A stretch of 64,000 nucleotides of DNA from Rhyacophila brunnea (taxonomy: Eukaryota; Arthropoda; Insecta; Trichoptera; Rhyacophilidae), in the NCBI GenBank assembly GCA_022495005.1, contig JAGYXB010000810.1, positions 1-64,000 on the forward strand, in the 5' to 3' direction. The number at the start of each line of letters is the position of its first letter. The stretch's first letter is position 1. The notes beneath the pieces are model-generated. The model saw only the letters and a program-made list of their open reading frames with translations. It was not told where the DNA came from and searched no databases. A program made the position numbers and the translations under genes. Shown piece by piece: positions 56,677 through 64,000 of the stretch.

Positions 56677-57942
56677 TTTATTCTCTCATTCTCTCTTGTG
56701 AGGGTAATATTTTTTATTATAATGTAAATCTCATGCTGTGAACGTCTTGAATTTAGATTTGTTTTGTATACTTACAATCTTTTGTTTTCTTAAATAAATA
56801 AATGAATAATAACTAATATATATCTGTTGGTATTTTTTTCCTTTTAAAAGGTCTTTATATTATTTAAATTTATATATTATTATGTTAAGAAGGTAGGTTT
56901 TAAATAATCGCCTAGTCAACAGGAAATTTAAAAACGTGGTATATAAAAAGTTCTTTTTATCTTGTAATTATTTTGTTTTGCATCACTGAAATACTTACTT
57001 ATATACTATTTTGTATAAGTACAATATATTTTATTTTAGTACAGAAGCAATAAAGCTTCATCCGACAGATACCTTCATTTTTTCCAATAAGTACTTATTT
57101 CTAAGTTAGGATTTTCAAAAGATACAGATAGTACCTTCGAAATAATAACAAATATCTGATGAAAATGTTCGGATTACGACTGGAAAATAATATTATTTCG
57201 TTGTTGTTATAACGTACCAAGAGTATTTTCTAGTAAAAAACTATGGATCAACATCGTGTATGTATGATCCTTGTATGATAAGATTTTGAAAATAAAATAT
57301 TCGTGAAAGAAAAAGTTAAAATATATTTTTGATTTTATAAACCCGTCTGAAAAATAACTATTCGAGAAAGTAAAAATTAGATAAAAAGGAACAAATCTGA
57401 CATTCATTTTACAATAAATTAAGTACTTAGATAAAAGAGTACTGTATTCCTAAATTTGATTTATAACTCGTTAAACAAAAAAAATAGTAGTTTTAATTAT
57501 TGAAAATTATTAGTAATTACTAGTGTTCATCACGTGGAGATCACCATTAATTATTGTAGTTTTTCGTTATTTAAAATTGGTGTGACATCCAACTTCTAAG
57601 CTTCATTTTATATTGATACATATTTATTTGATTATTAAATTACAGAACTGTCTTTAATGGTCGTTTACTGTATGCTCTTGTACACTGTATTACATTTTGA
57701 AGGTGTTAACTATATATTAATTTAGTTAACATGACGTGAATTTAGTATTTATTAGTTTTACGTAATTTCCGGACAAACACAGTATGCGCGTAACGACTAT
57801 TCAATTGAGAGATTAATTGGCAACTGCTTGATTGAAAGGTTTGACGTCGACTCATCATTATAATATCAAATACAATGTATTGTGGTAAGTTCGAGTGACG
57901 ATTACTTAATTATCGTCTGAGATCGTTAGTTATCGTTAGTTA
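56677..57942. other. Unassigned, with a repeat R end at 56920-56985
   Basis: Reversed, 56920-56985 reads aaataattacaagataaaaa through taccacgttttt, the left end of repeat R. The rest is AT-rich with no recognised feature. Confidence 0.5.
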
Positions 57943-58279
57943 GGCCCGTTTCAGACGGGACACCGGTATCGCGCTTGATATAATATTGGAAGCCTTTGTA
58001 TTCGAATAAAGGGGCCTTTATATTTATAAACGCCCCAGAGCTAATGAGTTAACGCATGTCCGGTACACTTTTCCGTCGGCAGCTACATTCTCAAGCCGCC
58101 GATGCACTTGTTTTTATTACCGCAGCCAGTTTTATGTTCTAATTTATAACGCGAAATTATGCATTGACTCATTAGCTCTGGGGCGTTTATAAACATAATA
58201 CAATGGCCCCTTTATTCGATTACAAAGGCCTCCTATATTATATACGAGCGAGACACCGGTGTCCCATATGAAACGGGCC
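57943..58279. mobile_element. PIF/Harbinger-like MITE, near-perfect palindrome
   Basis: The 337-bp element starts ggcccgtttcagacgggaca and ends with its reverse. It is flanked by TTA at 57940-57942 and 58280-58282. The arms continue to pair over ~110 bp, including ttaaacg-free gggcctttatatttataaac against gtttataaacataatacaat. A 3-bp TTA duplication is the Harbinger pattern. It is non-coding. Confidence 0.85.
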
Positions 58280-59028
58280 TTATGGCATTATAGTATCTGC
58301 TTCTTTCGAATCGCACGGTCTCTCTTTGCATGCATCAGTCGCGTCACGATGGTGTAGGCGTTGTAATAAGGTTGATGAAAATGATATCGGTTCTCGTAAT
58401 CCAAGTGTCCACTCGTAAATTATCAAATTCTGTCCAAACTGTGTAAAACTGTGAAAGTTTACATTAAACAGAACAATTTTGTTTAGTTTCTAGTACATTA
58501 ATCTAGTTTGATACTAATTAGTTTGCAACTACGAGTATTATGCTTATCTGCTCGCATAAATTTTACATAAAGATAATCAAACCTCCACTTTTACGATTTT
58601 AATGAAAAAATATTATACAAATCTGTTCAATTCATTAAAATATTGAAGTAAAAGTTAACGACTTCGCTAAATTTAGTCTAAATTAGTCGAAGTGAGATTA
58701 TTTAGTACCTACGAAAAACATATTTTTAAGTAGACTTTCATTTTTTCCATATTTTCTTGGATTAAACGTGTCCAAGTTTACGTATAAATTTTACTAAAAG
58801 GTCTGCATTAGATATTTTACTAGTTAGCTAAGTAAAATAAATGAAATGATAAAAACTTTTCAAAAAAAAATAAACATTGTATAGTGTAGACATGGAACGG
58901 GGCACCATGTCTTGGTCAAGAGGTTAGGGTAGAGTGTGTTCCAATAAACAAAGGTAGTCTAATCATAACCAGAATAAGGCAAACATATAAGTTTAAGCAT
59001 GGTCTCTACAAGGGGTGGGGACTGACAG
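58280..59028. other. Unassigned stretch
   Basis: Nothing recognised. Confidence 0.45.
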
Positions 59029-59272
59029 GGCTCTAGCCTGGGAGCCCGGGCTCAGGAGGGTCCTGGTGTAGTGGGTCAAGTAGATAAGTGAGATAAATTC
59101 ACATCATAATTCAATAATTCAAGTGGATATATTATACAATACAAAAAGTCGCTAAAATATTATAAATACTCTTAATTTTACCTCGTACACTATTTGGAAA
59201 TCGTTACTGTAGAGCGCCATACTGCCTTTAATCTTAGTGATGGGGGCTACCAAAGTGGTGCTCAGGGTGTGA
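59029..59272 (-). repeat. Repeat V, copy 2
   Basis: It begins cagggctctagcctgggagc. Reversed, it shares ctctacagtaacgatttcca and the aaaggcagtatgg block with 29345-29738. It is internally shorter than copy 1. Confidence 0.55.
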
Positions 59273-59397
59273 AGGCCATGACTCTAAGTGACAAGTAGGT
59301 ATCAACATGCTAACAAGACAGGTTCGAGAGGCTGTTTGATTGTATGGTGGAGCGGGAATATCTCATCATAACTGACAACAGCAATACTTATGCTTTG

Positions 59398-59901
59398 TTA
59401 AGGCCTAAGGCATAAAGCCCACCAAGAAAGCGTTCGGTGCGCTCACTACTGAGTAGGCCCCCTCCCACCCACGCATTACCCTTCACCTATGTAATAAGGG
59501 GCTCAAGCAGCACAAAATAATTATTATTATCAGCGTCTCTCATAACAAAGCAATAAAATATTATTAACTTTCTCGGGGCTTGTAATTAAAATCGGACACG
59601 CAATAACTAAACAAAGAGTTCGCTGTTCTTAAATAATGGCTCTTTGCCCGTCGCATCGACGACGCTTCGAGGAGCGTGATTTTGCTCGCCGTTTTCAATG
59701 AATGGACTACGTTGTATTTTCGTTAATTCTTATCGCCGAGAAGCCAAAAAACGATGACTCATGGGGCAGACGGGCATAATGCATCGTCAAATCCAGTGTG
59801 CGCTGGCGTATTTGATTACGTTGTATTTTTGATGATTTACGTGCCACTTGCGGCGAGAGCCCCACTTGCTGCGTTAAGTGGGTTTTACGCCTAAGGCTTA
59901 A
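59398..59901. mobile_element. TTAA-ended MITE family B, copy 2
   Basis: TTAA occurs at 59398-59401 and 59898-59901. The left end ttaaggcctaaggcataaag pairs with the right end gggttttacgcctaaggctt. The 504-bp element is non-coding and complete. Confidence 0.83.
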
Positions 59902-60379
59902 GACCAGCATACTCGCAAATTCAACCAGATTCAACGGTTATAGACTTTAAATAGCAATTATATAGAACGATTCAGCTACCAACTCAGTCGTGTTGCACTT
60001 GATTTGATTGGTTCATAATATAAGCTCAGTTGATAGTGTCAACAATTATAAGCAAAGTTCCTAACAATTCATGAAATTTGGACAAGTAACGTGTTGCTGT
60101 TTGTACCTATATTTACCTATGGTAATATTTTTGTTTTAATTAATACTATTGTAATTTTATTCCTTTTATTATACAAACGTCAAATTTGTGTTGTTATGTC
60201 AAACGGAAGACAGGACACGCTGGCGTCGTCATTCGTGGAAGCTCAATATTAAATGACGCGATTGTGCCTAAAATAGGAATTATTCTAATTCGCTTACGAC
60301 TCCACGGAACGACTCCAAAGTGACTTTTAACGATCGGGCCTGACGGTTTCCCTGAGAATCTGCCAACGTAAATTGATTA
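59902..60379. other. Unassigned stretch
   Basis: Nothing recognised. Confidence 0.4.
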
Positions 60380-60900
60380 TTGATTAATTTAATAAAACGC
60401 AAAATTTTTTAATACTTATTCCACTTTTAATAAATAAATTTGGACCGGTTTCGTCTACCTTAGAGGGACATTTTCATCTGAATAATATTTATATAACAGG
60501 TATTTACCAAAAAAATCAAAAGACGACACAAATAATCTACCAATAATACTTTGTCGATAACAATTAAATTAAAATTAATGACATTGAATATTACTTTCAT
60601 ACTGCATACATCATTAAGACTTTACAAAAAATATTTAAAAACTATTAACATAACACATAAATAAAATACGAAGCAATAAGCACTTACAATATCATTTCAA
60701 TATATCATCAAACACATATTTATGATTAGTCAATATCTTTAAAAACACTATAAAATTTGATTAATAATTCATGTATAAACTTAACAATAAAAATAAACAA
60801 TATTACCACTTGATGGACAAATGAATATAAATACGAATATAAACGAAAATATGATTGATTTAATACACAAAAACCGATAGTTAATAATAACGCAATTTGA
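60380..60900. repeat. Repeat U, copy 2, uninterrupted
   Basis: It aligns to 23935-24371 plus 24791-24980. The hairpin region 60445-60480, reversed, reads cagatgaaaatgtccctc, a loop, tagacgaaaccgg, which is Penelope pLTR-like. It is non-coding. Confidence 0.65.
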
Positions 60901-60913
60901 TAAGCATTTCATG

Positions 60914-61339
60914 CAGTGACGTCCCGTGGGGGTAGGCAGATTGAGCGTCGCTTGGGGGCGGAAGTTACTCGAAGGGCGGAAAATCGTATAGAAATAGTCA
61001 AAATCATTTTGTTTACATGTTGTACCTACAATTAATAATAGTATAGTAAAAATTGTGTGGAAATAATAAATCTGTGTATTGCTAAATGGTACAAACCAAA
61101 TGTATCAAAATATCAACCACATATTATAACCTCAGACTCTGATAATTTGGCTATATTCATTCTCTTTTTATACTTAAGTATCTAAATTTAATTTTATATA
61201 TTTTAGTGGTATATATTTTGTTATACAACACATTTATTAGAAATTGCAGTCATAAACGGATGATAAAAAATACTATATAAAAAATGGGGTGGCATTTTGG
61301 CACTACCTAGGGGCGGCATCTTGTCTAGAGACGTCACTG
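60914..61339 (+). mobile_element. hAT MITE family i with perfect 8-bp target duplication
   Basis: The 426-bp element starts cagtgacgtcccgtggggg and ends agagacgtcactg. Its flanks are atttcatg at 60906-60913 and 61340-61347. Confidence 0.92.
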
Positions 61340-61379
61340 ATTTCATGTATAACCTACTTGTTTAAATTATCGTTATTAG

Positions 61380-61510
61380 ATAGGAGTATCGTAGCAAAAT
61401 TGGTAAACGCACAGATTGGCACGACACCAATGGTTATACGGGTTCAAATCCCGTCGAGGTTCGTATTTTTTCAACCATGATTTTTTCTAGTGGGTGTAGG
61501 TATATCTGAA
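61380..61510 (+). repeat. tRNA-like SINE
   Basis: Box A is tagcaaaattggtaaacgc and box B gggttcaaatcccg at ~61439. An attgg/ccaat stem encloses a 7-base loop. The T arm pairs perfectly, but the D-arm spacing has about three extra bases and position 33 is not T, so I do not call a functional tRNA. The body gattttttctagtgg and tctgaagtgttttcaa links it to 44575 and to repeat T. Confidence 0.65.
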
Positions 61511-62070
61511 GTGTTTTCAAGTTGTATATTATGTACAATCTATAAAGTTATGTTAAAGCAATAAGACAATTCACCCACCATGAATTGAGAGTTAACACAA
61601 TAAAAGAAAAAAAAAATGGAATTTGAGCTTTATACTCTATTTAGGGATGAGTGGATCTTGGAACTTGATATAAATGCTCTACGTAGGTAATTTTTACGAG
61701 CCAAGCTAAAGTTTACATACAGTATAATATTATGTGCATAATAAGTGCTTAATGTTACCATTAAGCTCACAGAGTATGTAAGAATTTTCTTTGGTTGGGA
61801 CATGCGTATTATTAGTCTCATTAATCTGATAAATTGGACTTATATTTTTACTTTAAATAAAGTAATGCTCGGCGAAAACTTTGAATATAACAGACATTAA
61901 CTTGGATTAATCGTGCAAATTTGGCAAACGACAGAATGTCGTGGAAAACAACAATAACACCTTGCCACCTAAAGAAGTGATGTTTAACCTTTTTTGGTTG
62001 AATAATGTAATATTGTGGGGAACCCAACTGGGAAAGTCGAAAATATTAACTTTACAGTACGGTACTTTTA
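61511..62070. other. Unassigned stretch
   Basis: Nothing recognised. Confidence 0.4.
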
Positions 62071-62433
62071 GCCGGCTCGCACATCAGAACTCGCCTCGTC
62101 TGCAACGTGTTGAATACGTCAATGTGACGTCATTATTATTCACAAATTACACATTGCCAAATAGAGCTCTGTAGATTGGTTGAATGCGACTTTTTGGTTT
62201 GAATTGCACGCGTTTCGGGTTGCGAGTCGAAAACGTCAGAACGCATAAACACACTTACGAATTGGTCATTCGCCGTTCACCGCATCCGAATATCTATACG
62301 TTTAGAGAGGGTACATGCGATTGTCGCTAGGTAGATGTGCGCGCTCTTCATATGCAACATCGGATCAACGTTCCTAGGAGGTTTGATTTATGGCTATGTG
62401 GCAGACAAGGCGAGTTTAGATATGAGAGCAGGC
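62071..62433. mobile_element. TTA-flanked MITE (Harbinger-like)
   Basis: The left end gccggctcgcacatcagaac and the reversed right end gcctgctctcatatctaaac are imperfect ~34-bp inverted repeats, both followed by tcgcctcgtctgc-like sequence. The flanks are TTA at 62068-62070 and 62434-62436. The 77-codon frame at 61941-62174 crosses the left end and is not a gene. Confidence 0.65.
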
Positions 62434-62800
62434 TTAAGTGTTGAATAGTCTCATCGTGTTCACACGTGAAAAATGTGTATTGCGCGAGAGCGGCTAAATT
62501 TGGCATCAGCTTAAAAACCTGTCATGTTTATAAAATAGAAGGAATTAATCATATACCAATTAGGAAATGCGTTTAGAAAATAGTTTTACTAATACTAAAC
62601 AAAAGTATCGTCTAATCATTTTGAAGATATAATTAGACTTAGCTAAAAAGAACGAAATTCACAAAGCGAAACATTATTTTACAAATCACAATAGTCATTG
62701 GAAAAGCGCGAGGAGATGTCAAAATATTTCAGATCTGTCAAATAAAGTAGAACGTATAATATTGTGCTTGTACACGTGCATGGATTTACCTGGGACCAAT

Positions 62801-63086
62801 GCATCTATTCTGTACACAAGACTGCTATCAGCCGCTATCGAGGGCAGTTTATCATGTGTTTGTACTGAGGTATTATAATGGTTAGAATAAATTAGCCGTG
62901 TAAACAGTCAAAACTCTATATCTCGCTCTAAAAGTTAGCACAGCCAAGAGAGGTGCTGTTAAAACAAAGCACATATTGTAACAATAACAACTAACTTATT
63001 GTAAAAATTATAATAGCTCAATACAAAAATATGAAAAACTACCCTCGATAGCCGCCGATAGCAGTCTTGTGTATAGAATAGATGCG
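62801..63086. mobile_element. Palindromic element W, copy 2
   Basis: The inverted ends gcatctattctgtacacaag (62801) and the reverse of cttgtgtatagaatagatgc (to 63085) extend ~55 bp. The interior ccaagagaggtgctgttaaa matches element W at 13263-13783. It is non-coding. Confidence 0.78.
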
Positions 63087-64000
63087 CAAAAGTGTCTAAA
63101 TTAAGCCATCGCGATAATAATATTGTTTACATGCTAAAGTGCCTACTCTTTCGCCAATCTCACTCTTCAAGCTTAAGCGAGACGTGTTGTGGTCATTGTA
63201 TGGTGCTGTTTGATAGGTTGTGAAAATTGGTAAATGTCAAAATGCTCTACCACAAATCGTTATATTGCGCAGGCGCAGACACCCTACAAGTTCTAACTAT
63301 CACGTGAAAATTCAGAAACAGCTGAACTTTTTTGATCTATGCATGCAATCTTGCAACTTGCACGATAATACGTGTTTACTTGTGTATGTTCTTGGTATGG
63401 CTGCGATAATACGTACTGTCAGGAGTAAATCTATGCACGTGTAAACGGGCTATTACTGCAAAAATTGTAGTTTTAATATGACGGCATCAATAAATAATAT
63501 AGAATAAAATAAATATAGGAGATTACGAATTAATAATTATCACCTAAATTTTATTTTCTCAATTGACATTATTTTACTACTTATTGTAAAAAATAACGTG
63601 CCCGACAAGAAACTATGAATACATAAAAAAAATTCAGTTTCAAATTGTTATTTTCTGCATTTCTTGGTTGATACGATTTAAAAAAAATCGCACAATCGAT
63701 ACATACCTATTATTTGTCGTAATAGTTAAGTATAAAGCAAATTTTAATCTATTTTGTAGTAAATATTATTTTGTTAGCTATTTCAACCGCCCTCGTAAAA
63801 TAAACAATTGGCCAATATGAAAGGTGCTGACCTGTTTCAGTTATTTTTAAAGGTTAGATTTCATTAAAAATATGTCAATCTGACTCTATTAGATATTAAA
63901 TTTGGCCTTAACAGACACGGATCTAGTCTTTGCGAAAGTTAATTTAAACGGGTGGATAAAATTAAAACGATTTATTTTAATATTAATGCAAAGACGTTAC
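63087..64000. other. Unassigned window end
   Basis: No gene or repeat boundary was recognised. The 74-codon frame at 63220-63444 has no motif. Confidence 0.45.

Noticed and set aside
61386..61463. Possible functional tRNA gene
   Set aside because: The T arm and anticodon stem pair, but the D-arm spacing is wrong and position 33 is not T. The downstream body matches other SINE-like repeats.
62120..62140. tgacgtcat as a CRE promoter element
   Set aside because: A single 8-bp match inside a MITE, with no gene nearby.
1..64000. CRISPR arrays, bacterial operons or ribosome-binding sites
   Set aside because: No regular spacer array and no dense same-strand coding. The mobile elements are of animal type.

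Overview
This window reads as eukaryotic, almost certainly insect, intergenic DNA: AT-rich, with no convincing host gene and no operon-like packing. Almost everything I can identify is mobile DNA. The TE repertoire (RTE-like and I/Jockey/CR1-like LINEs, tRNA-derived SINEs, mariner, hAT, Helitrons, a Penelope-like element) and a short CCTAA tract like the insect TTAGG telomere repeat suggest an arthropod. A hemipteran or lepidopteran is possible, but the order cannot be fixed from this sequence.

Layout. 1-6.4 kb: the end of a LINE with a (GAA)n tail, a truncated hAT MITE, a tRNA-like SINE relic, a palindromic repeat (R), a 262-bp tandem/inverted repeat, and an RTE fragment split by a hAT MITE with an 8-bp target duplication. 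7-18.5 kb: an unrecognised 72-codon frame among recurring motifs, further hAT MITEs, a LINE inserted in its own family, a SINE inserted in a tRNA-like repeat (T), and a minus-strand RTE reverse transcriptase cut by a MITE. 20.5-21.8 kb: a Penelope-like fragment whose GIY-YIG nuclease frame lies between ~363-bp inverted repeats. 22-30 kb: hAT and TTAA-ended MITEs plus four LINE 3' ends. 30.8-38.3 kb: two deep nests. In the first, an RTE LINE holds repeat R, which holds a hAT MITE with a 1.3-kb mariner in its flanking duplication. In the second, a TTAA-ended MITE holds a LINE tail, which holds a 3.6-kb Helitron. 39-52 kb: MITEs, LINE ends, SINEs and a defective hAT element with a telomere-like palindrome. 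52.6-56.7 kb: a minus-strand Helitron containing a 2.2-kb LTR-flanked element. 57-64 kb: more MITEs and tRNA-like repeats.

The elements interact. SINEs share a 3' end with the (GAA)n LINE that probably mobilised them. Nested insertions give a relative chronology, and target duplications let many element boundaries be set to the base. All protein-coding remnants are truncated or frameshifted, apart from short open C-terminal frames (the LINE frame at 3-545 and the Penelope nuclease frame at 20929-21426).
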